A stretch of 64,000 bases of DNA from Dipylidium caninum (Eukaryota; Platyhelminthes; Cestoda; Cyclophyllidea; Dipylidiidae). A model generated the notes under the pieces. It was not told the DNA's origin. It saw only the letters and a list, made by a program, of their open reading frames with translations, and did no database searches. Of this stretch, positions 46,990 through 59,500 are shown in pieces (the first letter of the stretch is position 1; each line of letters starts with the position of its first letter). The position numbers were made by a program, and so were the translations under genes. The stretch lies in NCBI GenBank assembly GCA_017562135.1, contig QEYB01001427.1, forward strand, positions 248,001 through 312,000, read 5' to 3'.

Positions 46990-47930
46990 GGTGTGGACCT
47001 CCGTCGCGCTCCGCGTGGGAACCTCCACAGACTCATATCCGTTCTCGGGCGCCATCGAGGTTGTTGGGCCTTCAACGTCGGATGCAACTCCCGTCGCCTG
47101 CCTCGCGTCTCCACCGACTACACGACTTCCCTCTAATCATCGCCATTGACCAAACCCGAGGCCTCGCCAACCGTCGGCACAGCAGTCGTCCGGTTGTCCG
47201 ACGTGTGTGCTATGCTGGCCGCGTGGACCGTCGTGTGGACCGCCGCGAGGAGACACAGCAGCACGAGCGTTGACGAGCACCGCATTGGACTTTGTGGGCG
47301 GCGGCAGGCCGATGGCCTCATCTCGTGCACTCGAGTTCTCCGTGGCCGATCAATCGGTCGGTCGGTCGTTGGAGCTCGAGGCTCAGGTCATCTGATCACC
47401 CCCACCCCCACCCCCACCACCACCACCACCCGCACCGCCGTCGCCGTCGCCGTCGCCTGAGACGCACCACAGTGCGCCTTGTCGCAAACGTTGCGAATGC
47501 CACTGCCGCCTGTTGAGCAGTTCTGCGGTCGGAGGAGGCGGCGAGGGGGTCTGGCGCAGCGCAGTCGAAGAGCAACCGGCTTCCTCCTCCTCCTCCCTCC
47601 TCCTCCTCCCCCTCCTCCCCCGAGGCTTCTACGCTTCCTCACTTCTCCCCGGAGGGTGGATGCAGCGCCCACACTTGGGCACGTCCACCACCCGCGTCAA
47701 GACAGGCAAGCGGGTCGCCTTCTCCTGCCCCTGCCCCCCCCTGCCCCCGCCCCCGCCCCCGCCCCCCCGCCGTTCTGCGCCTCGCACGCCGCCCCGTCCC
47801 TCCGCTGCCGCCCGACCTCCGAGTCAGCCGCAGTTGCCACGACGGGTCCGCACACAAGGGGAGACGGGACCGGGGAGAATGACGGCAAGGCGCGGGACGT
47901 GTCAGCGACAAACACGCTCGCGGGGCCGCC
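46990..47930 (-). repeat. Inverted duplication 2, right copy
   Basis: Reverse-complement partner of 37735-38720. Near identity spans 47153-47930. A diverged continuation at about 46990-47130 still aligns with the SDLEGSTTS region of the left gene (here SDVEGPTTS). Confidence 0.88.
47133..47321 (-). pseudogene. Truncated paralogue of the secreted Thr/Ala-rich gene
   Basis: ATG 47321 opens a frame matching the 38325 gene from MRPSACRR through the signal peptide (MRCSSTLVLLCLLAAVHTTV) to GEASGLV, with only a few substitutions. It then reads NGDD and stops at 47133. The sequence beyond the stop still aligns with the left gene from GGD...SDVEG onward to about 46990, in another frame, before a further stop. 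A deletion of about 70 nt replaced by about 30 nt of unrelated sequence explains the break. It could still make a short secreted peptide of about 60 residues. Confidence 0.72.
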
Positions 47931-50900
47931 AAGGGATGCCGGCCAGTCGGGCCGCTCGCGGCGCAATGGACGAGAGAGCGAGAGAGCGACCGAGCGAGCG
48001 AGCGATGGGACGACCGGCGTCCGCACGAGGCGCGACAAGACGCGCGCCGGAAGCCCCGGCTCTCCTCCACCCAACATTCTTGTCGCCTTGGCGTGCACAG
48101 AGCGACGCCGTCTCTTCTACTCGGGAAATGGGAGTGCGTGGGAGCGCGGAAGACCTGTTCCACACCTACGAATTCTCGCACTACTTTGCCTGAGAGGGCC
48201 ACAATCCTCATCTTTTGGGCCTTCAATTTCCACAAAATATCTTCGAAAATTTGGCCAGCGACGAGAGGATGCGCCGAAGTGTTGGAAGCCGGCGGGTGCA
48301 TGGTGGGGACGAAGTGCACGCGCCGTCCCCACATCCTCCATGCCGCGCGACACTCTGACCGCCCTTCGCCCACCCGCCCGTCTTTTCGGGTCCTGGGGCT
48401 GCCCGCGAGGCCACGCGGTCCTCCCGGCATTCGGGCGGCCGGGGTAGCCGGCCAGTCTGCCCCGAGGCTCACGGGAGCGCCTCGCCTCGCCTCTCCCCGC
48501 CGCTCGGCCGCCCTCAGCGTCGCTTCCAAGTGCGGTTTCACCCCACTGACCCCACGGCGAATGGCCGCCCCGATGGCGGGCGAGGGGGGAGGGCGGCGCC
48601 GGCGGAGGTCCGTGCGGACGATAGAGTGGGCGGTCGTGGGGATGGGGGGCGGGAAACCACCTAGATTGAGGTCAATTTACATGATGAGGTCCCATTTAAT
48701 GTCTTTCCTTCTGCTCTAAGCAATTTATTGTGCACCTCATTGACTTGAAATGGACGCAGCTGGCGACCAGGACCCCAAAAGCGGGGTGCCCTCGCAGCCG
48801 CAGCCGTCTCCGCCCCCCCCCTCCGCCATCCCCGCCGGCACGACTCTCTGCAGAAGCGGGGCCAACGAGCGGCAGGTGTCAGGGCTGTTAGCGATCTTTT
48901 TTCTCACAGCCCCGCCGTATGACGCATTGAGCGACACTTTCTCACAACTACTTTTCCAAGCGGAATTGCAAACACACACACACAACCAAATACGCATTCC
49001 GAACACCTGTGTGCAGGTAACCGAGAAGAGGAGGAGGAGGAGGAAGGAGGAAGAGAAGAAGAAAAAACGCGAATTTTGCTCATCAAAAGGCCACAAAATG
49101 CTAATTTAACAGTGTGCTGCAGCGCCGCGATCCCATTGGCGGAGCGGGGTTCGAAGGTCGCGTTGGCGCCTTCGTGTCGGCTGTCACGAGACGGCAGTTC
49201 CGCACGACCTCAGTGCTTCCTGCAGCCATGGCCTCGCCAAAAAGCCTTGGCACGGATTATCTAAACCGTCAGATAAGCTCGGGGCAGCGAGAATCGGTGG
49301 CTCTGAGGACAACGCGCCAAGCCACCGAGCGCCCTCCGCCCGCCTTCTTCAACGAGAAGGTGGACGATGGAGCAAAAAATTGGGATGGAGAATCCCCCAA
49401 ACTGGTCATTAGGAGGGGAATCGTCCAGATTCGTTGAATACCGCGACGCCTCCACTTCACATCCTCGCAAACGCAACAGCAGACGAGTTTGCTGGAGGAG
49501 GCGAGAGACTCCGGTCCACCCAGACACGCCGACACATACCGAGAGGAGGGCGGTGGAGGGTGGACTGTCGGCCTTGCTGCTGCGACGCCGCGGCTCCCAG
49601 AACGACGGGCTGAGGCGAGTTTGGAACGCGTGTTCAAACGAAGCACCCCACCACTGAGGGCAGAGGCCAGCCCCATTCGGCGCCACGAGTTCTCGTCCCG
49701 TCCTCCCCGTCCCCTCGGGCCGGAGGAGTAGGCGGTCGGACGGGGAGGAAAATGCAGTCGACTCCGACCGCCCAAACTGTCGAAAGAGTCACAGCAATGC
49801 CATTTTTGCGACGAGGCATTCTGCAAAAGCCTCGAAAGCCCCAACTACACGTGAGTCTTTCCAAGTGGTTGCTCGTCAATGAGTAGTAAGTGCGCCCAGT
49901 CGTCGAGGAGAGTAAGCACACTCAGATCGGCGCTGACAGCTGCAGCGGCGGCCTGAGGGAAAGTTGGCTTACCGAAGACGGTCGGGGAGTTTGAGCAGAG
50001 GGCATTTTATGAAGTACGCACACACAAACACACACACGCACAAGCACAGTCACGTGAGCAAGTTGATCTGTGCTGGGGACAGAAGAGCCCTCGTTGAAAG
50101 AGGAGACTCAAAGCCGCGATTGGGGAGGAGGGACGGCAACTACTCTCCCGGGCGCAGTCACAAGGCGCGAGGTCACGGGCCGCGAGAAGGCGTCTACGTG
50201 GACGAGGGGCGGCGGAGAGGGGTGGGGAGGGGCGAGGTGAGGCGAGGCGGAGGGCGCGTGAGATTTACGAAACTGCCTTGTGCCAGGTGCCCTCGTCCGT
50301 TGCGGCAGGTGCTTCGCGAGGCAGCGGCCGAAAGTGTCAATTGGCCCCGTGTGTACACCGCACATGTGGTAACATACACACCCGTGCACGCGTGTGGGCG
50401 GGTGGGTGGGTGTGCAAACACACAGTCGCACGCGCCGACTGTGGGCGCAGGTGCGGAGGGCAACGGCAGGAAGCCAAAGCAATCCACCTCGGAATGTGTC
50501 AATGTCACAGTGCGCCGCGACGTCTTGGCAGCGAGGCCAAGGAAGACAAGCCCGACCGACCGACCCGCCGCGCTCAGCGCCGACGTCCGCCGAGGTACGC
50601 AGAGCAGAGGGGACGTGGTTGACAAGCTTGTCGGTATTGAGGCGCCTGAAAGGCCACCGCCGGCTCCCACATTGCGAACACACACGCGCACACACACGCG
50701 TCTGCAGAATAGAGTGATCGCAAATCTCATCAGGACAAGTGATTTTGAGTTTAACAGATGAAAAAAGGTGTTTGTCACGAGTAAATGACACTGGTGTGAA
50801 ATGATAGAAGCACGACACCCCGCCTGCACTGAGAAAGGAACGAGTACTCGTCTAAGGCGTGGAGGAGGCTCGATCACTCCAGTCGGAAAGACCAGTTGGG

Positions 50901-51964
50901 AAAAATAAAGGGAGTCCAACATTCCAATCGACTCATTCGACACTGCGCAGACCGACCACCGGCTGTCACGCATTTGTGACGCTAGGAGGAGGTGAAAAAC
51001 TCGGCGTCACAGGCCATATGACTGCGAATCTATCACGAGTGCACGCTCACGTACACACACACACACACACACACAACGAAGAGAGAGAGAGAGAGAGGGC
51101 GAGAGAGCATAAAGAGGGACGGAGCCACAAAACGAAACACACACGCGACTGGCCTACGAGGTGCGATCGGCAGGCGAGGGAGAAGTGTGTGCACACATAA
51201 ACAGAGGCTGCAAGGTCCTCCCAGTGTACTCGAGCGTCTCGCCGATGCACAGGCCACTGGGACGGAGTCGGGAGCAATGAAGCAGGCTGGAGCGTCTCAG
51301 AGAACACACCACCGACCTAGGTGAGCCGCTGACACTGGGTCAGAGTGGTAACGAGAGCATTCAGGTGACCTCATCACTGGCAGTAGTCTCAGTGTGCGCG
51401 CGGGCTGTAGAGCCCTCCACCACGTCACAAACTGCAATGACACGTCGTGAAATGAGACGCGGCGAAAAGGAAAGTCGAACACACCATGATTGTGGTTCCG
51501 AGTGTTCTGATTTTGTGGGTGTCTCGATGATTTTCCTCTTCCCGCGGAATGACCGATTTCAACATGGCGGATGTAGTCTGAGTCGACGTTCTTACTAAGT
51601 CCCTTGAAATAACCACCGCGCCCGCCTGACCCCCAGCCGCCACCTCCTCCTACTCTGGGGCGATTGCCGGTTAGTTGTGGTAGGGAGTGGATTGTTGTGT
51701 CTTGGTGCAGGCGGGACCTAAAAAAATGAAAATAACCCAAGGATTTCTTGTTATGTGATGCTGATGTGCCTCGCTTTCTAGCCGACTTACAAACTCTTAG
51801 ATAAGTTGTAACCAATGTTCCCTCCAGCGCGGCCGTCACCGGCGCCACGGAGTCTAAAATTTGCTTTTTGCTGGGACAGAAAACTTAACTGAGGATTGAA
51901 TGTTAACAGAAAGTAAAACCGCATAATTAATTAGAAATATACCTTTTCTCGTGGAGGTGTATTA
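47931..51964. other. Intergenic stretch, no confident gene
   Basis: Two weak coding hints. A plus-strand ATG frame at 48750-49109 (MDAAGDQDPKSGVPSQPQPS start, Lys/Arg-rich end over a purine repeat). A plus-strand stretch at about 49753-49850 reading QQCHFCDEAFC up to a GTGAGT donor. Neither has partner exons that I could find. CA repeats (51052-51075) and GA repeats (about 51079-51099) lie near the right end. Confidence 0.4.
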
Positions 51965-52402
51965 TCATAAGTTACCTTGCGGTTTGATCGTGTATCCGAA
52001 CGCGATATTGTAACCTACATGAAAGGTATTAATCCGTAGGGATGGTACTTTTATTTGTGCTGGATGAATCAAACTACCATTTTCAAACGCGACTTTTTTA
52101 TCAAGTTCAATTTCCTTCGTATGGTAAATATGGTAAGGTAACATTACCCGATGTCGATTTTCGAGACGAATATTGTTTTCACGAATTGTGGCAATGCGTT
52201 CGTTTAACTTTGCATCCCGCTGATTCGCCATTAATTCCCGCTTCCCGTGTGCACTTATAATAATTACGCCCAAACCACAGCGAACCGAAGCCAAGGGCAA
52301 CAAGGACGAACCCTGTAGCCTAATAGTGGAGTATGAGGCCCAAGGCCAGGTTTTATGCGAGGCGCGAAGCTGCTTCAAGGTTATTGTCGCTCTCGTGGTC
52401 AC
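51965..52402 (-). CDS. Hypothetical small protein, possibly one exon of a larger gene
   Basis: Not recognised. The frame is open for 145 codons in AT-richer DNA, where chance open frames are rarer. It contains a short hydrophobic stretch (CGLGVIIISAHG), then a charged helical segment (KRELMANQRDAKLNERIATI, RENNIRLENRHR) and a polar C terminus ending at TAA-strand position 51965. The first codon of the frame is GTG, so the start is either the internal ATG of MANQRD or lies in an upstream exon. A GTAATG after RLENRHR could be a donor. Could be a small mitochondrial-type protein, but that is only an impression. Confidence 0.28.
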   Translation of the reverse strand: MTTRATITLKQLRASHKTWPWASYSTIRLQGSSLLPLASVRCGLGVIIISAHGKRELMANQRDAKLNERIATIRENNIRLENRHRVMLPYHIYHTKEIELDKKVAFENGSLIHPAQIKVPSLRINTFHVGYNIAFGYTIKPQGNL

Positions 52403-53525
52403 ACTGATTTAATGCGACTTGATAATCCTACAAATGGATAGTAGCCCTTAACATAGAAATATACAAGACAAAAATTAATTTGACTTTAACGCGATTGAGT
52501 TGGCACAGAAATTAGGGTATTTGTTTTGGCAAAAGTAGACCTATAATACTTATTTCAGCATTGTGTGGTAAGCAGTGAAGATACCCGACGCTAAATTTTT
52601 TACTTATCACTGCAAAGGGTGCTTGCAAAAATTAAAGCTACTTTAATGAAGTTATGCGAAACCTACAACAATTCCTTTCTGAGAAGCCTACCGCGAGAGG
52701 GCAGGTGATTGTGCAACTCGTACACCTCACCAATGCTTAGAATAATGCACTCTAGTAAGGAATTAATGTAACTATTACGGTGATAATGGCATTATATTTT
52801 TTAGTCCCTGCCTCTATTTGTTCGTCATAACGGTGATAAAGAGCGTTCGTCGCAGGTTGCGCTGTATGCCCGCGGCAAGATGATTCAGCCAATGAGTAGA
52901 GGTCGAAGTGTCCTTCTCGGCGAGTCGTCTGACCAGACGAGGTAACGGATTCATGGAAGTGGGCCCCGCCGCGTCAAAATGAGTGACAACTAGTCACAGA
53001 CTACCCCACTTGAAGCTTCCAAACTGGCACGACCTTAGACGGGTAAACAGGCCCAACGTCCCCAGGACTGCCGGAATCTCCCCTTTGCTCGAGACACACT
53101 AATCATCTGCCACAACTGGACGAGTAAATGGAAGAGCAGTTGGAGAACAGGGCATGGGAAGGACGAATAACTTCAGCAACAGCCCGCAGCCCAAACCGAA
53201 GCTCGTCGCCAAGTGGAGCTCGGCCACTGAACGCAGAGACCGAAACCAACAATTCGCTCCAGTTGCGGCCACAATGTCCCTAATTGCCTCACCACCTCAC
53301 TCTCCCCCCCCCCCATTCACAGCCCCTCATAAGTCACAAGCATCATTAAAAGTCTCAAGTATTAAAATAACAATGTCGACACACACACACTAAAACACAC
53401 ATGTGTACAAAGCAGATTTGGTGAGAGGAGTAAGACGAAGGCGTGGAAGGCAGTGAAAGCCGGGATAAGAAGTTAGGCCGATTTGGTGGGCCGAGTCCTC
53501 TGTCTCACCTCCCCTGTCCACCTAC
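52403..53525. other. Intergenic / 3' region of the coiled-coil gene
   Basis: The last exon(s) and poly(A) site of the minus-strand coiled-coil gene should lie here. A pyrimidine-poor acceptor candidate near 53396-53392 would give a short tail ending in a stop, but I cannot confirm it. No other gene seen. Confidence 0.4.
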
Positions 53526-56500
53526 CTGCGACCGCCGTTTCTCGAAAGCAGAGTTGTGGTGCTCGTCACTGGGTGGGGGCAGAAGAGGAGAAAGAACGCA
53601 AGTGAGAGGCCAATTATCACAGCCATGACCGGCATTAATGCGGGAGATGGGCAGGGAGGCGGATTGGTGGACAGTGAGGAGAGTGGGAACGGGGACTCAC
53701 GTATGTTCGTCAATTCCTGCACTGAATTAGTCAGCTGCTCGCACCGACGCCGGCAGGAACAACTGCAGGTTGAAGTAGTCACCGTGGCAGCAGGAGGGAG
53801 AGAATTCCCGTTGGCGCTAGCTCCGCGCGAAGACGAAGTGCTGGTGGTGGCGGTCTCGCTCGCGGTCGCCGTCGGGGACGCGGGTTTGGTGTGACGAAGC
53901 AGATGGAGCGCCTCCGAGAGGGTCTCCAAGACATGGGGAAGAACCGTGCTTGTCTGGAAGGAAGCGGAATGCGGTTTAAAACAGCTCGGGGAAGGAAATG
54001 AGGGCTGGGCGCAGCGACCCGGGACGACGACTCACCGGATTTCGGCTGAGAAGGGCGGCGAGGTGGTCCCGACTTCGGCGAATTAGTCGACGAGCTTTTG
54101 CATGATCTGATATTGTGCAATCGCCTACAGAAACGGGCGTTAGACAATTGTACTAGGCAATTTTGAGTGATTCTAAGATGAAAAAAGGGTATAGGACTAA
54201 AGAGCGTTGCCGAAGATTTGAGCGGCGCGGCTGATGATCGCAAAACCCACCGGCGTTACTCGACGCTTTCACGGTGACTAACAAGCTCTCCAACTGCTGC
54301 GTCAACGCGGCAAAGAGGTTCGTCAGATGGGATGCGCAGTGGCTCAAGTATCGGTTCAGGTCCTCGATGGCCTGCAGAGAGGAAGCAATGATGAGGCACA
54401 ACGCAAGGCAGCACTGGGACCGGTAGAGCACGAAGGATGCACAGAACTCACGGCGAAAGGCTGCGTGGGATCGGGGTAGGAGGCGCAGAGGGAGCTCGGG
54501 GTGGCGGCCGAGGGGAAGGTGAGCTCGTCCGCACGAGAAATGCTCGAAATCGTGCTCTTCTCGGTACGATCGCCTTCTTTTTCATCGGCTTCCCTATTGG
54601 AAATGTGCTGCGCCTCCAGGCGCGTGGAGAGTTCGCGAACAGTCGCTCCGATGTCTGCCATCAACGAGCTTACTCCGTCCACGCTAGAAGAGAGTGGGAA
54701 ATGGGTTGAAAAGTGCCAGGCAATTATGGAACTATCTCGAAAGCGTCAACTGGAGCAAAACGATCTGAGGCGGCGCAAGAGAGGAGGCTTATGTGATCAT
54801 TAAGACTGCTCGAGACCTGGCACCTGTGTAAACGACGTCAAGATCTGGTTTCATAACACAAAAATTAAACGGTCTAATTGTCAATGAGGAAAATAGGCGA
54901 GAAGAAGCACAGGCCAGCCCCGAGCACCATGGAAAGCGCAGAAAGCGCACAGGCAATGCTGGGTGAGAGCACCTCCGAGAGCTCAAGAAGGAGACCTACC
55001 ACTGAGGCAGATGAAGCCCCCCTGTGGGCGATGTTGGGGAGGTGATGGTAGCAGTGGCGACCATGCCAACAGGACTGACAGTGTCAGTAGCAGTGGGTCT
55101 ATAAAACGCCCTACGAAATGACGCGACACTCCTCCCGCTGGCAGCAGTGCAGTTGCCGACCCCTCCGTCACCGTCCTCAAGACACCCGTCCTCGTTCCTG
55201 GTGTAAGGCACGGGGTTACCGCCGACAAGGGGGAAGGGGAGCTGCGGACTTTGGCTCTCATTCAAGCCTCGAGGGTTCTCGAGTGGGGAGGCGTTGTCTT
55301 CTCCACTTTCGGCATCGGTCACGCCATCACCCTTCGCCCCCTTCGGCGAACAAACTACGCCATCGCTTCTGGTGCGTCTGCACAGAGGAAGAATGGATGG
55401 GAGGGTGCGGGAGGATTAATCAGCAGCAGGCTGCGTCGGTGCATAGGGCAACGAAAGCGACGGGCAAATGAGTCGGTAAACCTGTAGGTCTGGGTTAGCA
55501 ATGACCGAACAGGAGGAGAGGAAAATGCAAACAGGCAGGAGGGGTGCTGATGAAACGTCTCGAAAGATACCAAAACCGGATCAGACAGGAAAAAAATGAG
55601 GGATGAAACACGAACCACCAATGTAAAAGAACTTACGATTTAGCATAAGCTTCGCAGACACCCACCCCTGCGGCGGTAACATTGGAGTGGCAGGAAAGGG
55701 CCAAGGACTCGAGCCCTCTTGATGGTGGCGTTCTTCGCCATTATCTGTTTCCTTAACCTTTCCAACTCTTCCAAAAATCCTTTCGCGCGTCTCTCGTTCT
55801 CCACCAAAATCCTCTTCAACCGCTTCTTCTCCTTCACCGAGGCCTCCAGCAGCTCCGCCCGTTTCACAAGCCGGGCTTTTAGGTCAAGGGCAATACTCTT
55901 AAGCTCTGGGTACTTGCGTGCCTTTGCGCGTATTTCATTCTCCTCGTCTCCGGCAACGGTGGTGTTGGTGGCGGCCGCAGCGGTGTCCGCAGCCGCCTTC
56001 TCCGATTCCAGTATGCGGCGAGTGAGGTTGGTCAGGGCCATCTGGGCCTCCGCCGCAGTCATGCGAACGGACTCGAGATCGGACTCCAGGCTGACAATGA
56101 GCACGTCTTTGGCCTCCACCTCGGCCATCAGCTCGGTCTGACGAGTCGACAGGTGGTTGCACTGGTCATCGGCTAGAGAAGAAAAGTACGGGGAAGGTGC
56201 GTGAACAAGTAGCTCAAGCTGATTCCAACAAAGGAGGGTGCAATTTGCAGATAACATCCACTCCTATTATTCACACCACAACGCTTGAATAAAGTTAACA
56301 CTAGCCAGGCAGGATAAGGAGTGGAAATGCACAAGAGTGAAAAAATATTCGCTCACCGGCCGCAAGTTTGGACTCGGCCACTTCGAGCAGAGTGGAATAT
56401 CTCTGCACCACGGAGTCCACCGCTTTTTGGCGCGCCTATCAGGAGGCAGAACACAACGTGCGGGCAGTGTGAGGAGGGAAATCAGACATGGGTGTCCTCT

Positions 56501-59500
56501 CACTTAAAGCGACAACTCACCACAACCTCCTCAATCAACCGAGCCTCCGAAGCAGCAAGTTTGTCCCCAAGGTCTCGAGTGTTTTTCAATGACTCTTCCA
56601 GCCTCGTTGAAAGGTCTGAGGCATTGTCGACAGCTTCCATTAGTGATGTCTGCAAGGCGAAATAAAACATCCTAGATTTTACGACTTGAGCCCCATAGAA
56701 GAGCGTAGTAGCCATAGTAAGATGAAAATGAAGAAGACGAGATTCTTGGGGAGAAAAATTGATTCGTGAAGGACAAAACTCGGCTGGAGGTTCCTGGGAC
56801 GGCGCGGTGAGGGGCAAACAATGGTATTTTGCTCTCTTGCCCTCCACGGAGGGTTGAGAGGGGGTACCCCAAGACACCTTAAATAGATAAATGTTTGTTT
56901 TTTGTGTGCAAGGTGGATCGGGCTTCAAGTTTTTAATGTTGAACCGGCGCCCGGTCCTCTCATTCCCGCAAGCATGGGGGATGAATGGGCCAGAAGACCG
57001 AGTAGGAAGTCGAAAGAACCAGCCACAAATCGGTTAAAGCATTCAGGTTCGCCGCCGAGGAAGGGCGCCAGCACACACCGGGCGGCTACTAAGACGTCCG
57101 CACTAGTTCACCAGGAGTCCCACAGACGCCGTGTCAATTGCGTTGTATGAACGGAGGTGCAACTCAGCCTCGACAACCACCACTTGCAGCCGAATTCAGC
57201 GTATGACCGAGGGGACGATCAAGACTATAAATTTAGGATAACGTCCAGTGCGATGGCAATAAGTGAGGCAGTGAAGGAAGACGACACGAAAGGACGCAAA
57301 ACCTCAGTGACAGGGAAGTACTTACTTTCCTGTTAACGGCGTCAAAGTCAAGTGATATCAGGGTGAAGTGGAACAAGAAGGCAGACTGGAAGGATGATTG
57401 CACCACCACAAAGGGAAGGGGTTCGGGGAAAGATTAGAAACTAGCATTAGAGAAGGAAGAAACGTATTAACAAAGACGTAACCAAGGACCATAAAGAGGG
57501 GGAGAGACGGGTGAGAGAATAAACACGTGAATCATAGGTTTTACCTGCAGCTCCGTCAACCTCGCCTCCAGCTGCACTACTTGGCCCTGAGACTGTTCAA
57601 GTTTTTTCACCGTGTCAGCTAATTCTTCTTCTCTGGCCACCGAGGCGGCCTGAATGGAGGCGATCATGTCCGCATGCTTGCGGTGGGAGATCTCCAGTTC
57701 TTCCGACATTTGTTCGTAGGTCATTTGCAGTTCCGCGTTTGCCGAGGCGAGCTGCTCGCAGCGTGATGCGTACTCGGCCACAGCCGCTTCGTGGACTGCC
57801 AGAGGCACGCTCGATGCGGCCATAGACGTTTGCGACTCCGCCGAAATCCTCTGAGGTTCAGGATGCTAAGTGAGAGAAATACCACCTGCTCAAATACCCT
57901 GTTCCATCCACTGAAATGTCTAAACGCGCACACGAGTGGGCGATTGAATGAAAAGACGTGGAGAGGATAGTTGGGTAAGCAGCTACTGATGTACGAGGCG
58001 CTCTAGCTCCACTTCTGAGGGCGCATTCCGTGATGCGAGAGGCCACGCGACTCGAAGCACCCACGGGCATTAGGAAGAAAGCAGTGGTGAGGAGAATGAT
58101 TGGAGCTAAAAAATCCTAACTCTTGGCATGCTTACCCAAAGCCTTGCAGCAACTCCCGAAGTCGAATTATCATGTAGGTGGAAAAGAGCCCCCTTTCGAC
58201 TTCATCACTTGTGCTCTACTTGAAAACGACAGTAAACCGACGCCAAGGTTTACTGCGGCTGATGTCGCCACCGTGTCACTAGGAATAAAAACTACGTACG
58301 GTGCAAGGGTGTCTTATAAGTCGACCTTGCCATTGGCCTCTGTCCGACTACTACCTTTCCCCTGCCACGCAAACGGAGGGAGGCGAATCGAGGATGGCCA
58401 CAACAGGAGTTTGTGTGTTGAAATGGGGTATATGCGAGCTAAACGTATTTGCCATGGTCGACAGTTGAACAAAAGTGGAGGCACAAACAAAATGCACTCG
58501 AACAAGGAGGAGCTATGTCAGTGAGTATTCCCACACAATGAAGTTGTTTACGCACTAGACACCTCGGCTACAGCGAAAACTGCCTGAAAAATGCACTACA
58601 CTAGAAAAGTGGCATTCAGCGCGAGCAGGTCACCGAAGATTTGTCGGCAAAAACACGTCGCCCATAATTAAAACACGTCAAGCCTTCGGTTATTGTCCAA
58701 CCCACCTCATGGTGACAAAGGGCCGCCGTGGGGGAGGTCTCCAGAAGCCCGAAATCTGCCTCGAATTGGTTTTCAAGTGCCTCCAAACCGGAATCACTGG
58801 TAAGAAAAAAGTGGATGAAATAAAGTTAAAGGGAGGCTATCAGATCAAATGACCGGGAGGTGGTATACACTTTAAAATTAAGGTGAATCGCCCCCTTGTG
58901 TGCAATGGAGTGTGCGTATTAGACGCCTAACAGATGACCAAGCAAGCTCATCTAAAAATTAGACTGTGTGGGAAGCGATTGCGGATACGAGCTCTGCTAA
59001 GATGGGATGTCGTTGAATCAAAAGACTACTTCATTCGCTAATAATCACTATAAACAAGAGTTGGAGGGCCAACGTCCGGAAGAGCATCGCCGAAGAATAG
59101 AATGACCTACTTCTCGTGACTAAATGGTAAATAATGGTTTCCGAGGATGGATGAAAGGTAACTGGTAATGTCCTCCTAGATTTACCGACTTTAATTCTAA
59201 CCTGAAAATAGAAAATTGTGGTTAATTGGAAGGGTGGCGGGACAGTTGGAAAAGCAAGAATACACTCAGTGGGGAGCACAAAAGTCAATCAAGGTTGAAT
59301 TGACGGAGACGCACAGCTGTGCCAAAGCAGATCTCTCAGTGTCCTCCGCTGGCCGCCCCTCCCCCTTCTGCAGGGCATCAACGAGTAGACCGAGCCACTT
59401 GTGCGCTACGTCCCACCACCCGGAGAGTCCACTTGGCTCCGTCGGCTCAAGAGCCTGCGCCCGGGACAACACACAGGCGAATCGGGTGACCAGACGCATT

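Noticed and set aside
53569..53650. C-terminal membrane anchor for the coiled-coil protein (LMPVMAVIIGLSLAFFLLF)
   Set aside because: This hydrophobic frame is the translation of the intron between the donor at 53701 and the acceptor at 53569. The stretch is a pyrimidine tract ending in CCCAG, and the phases of the flanking exons agree without it.
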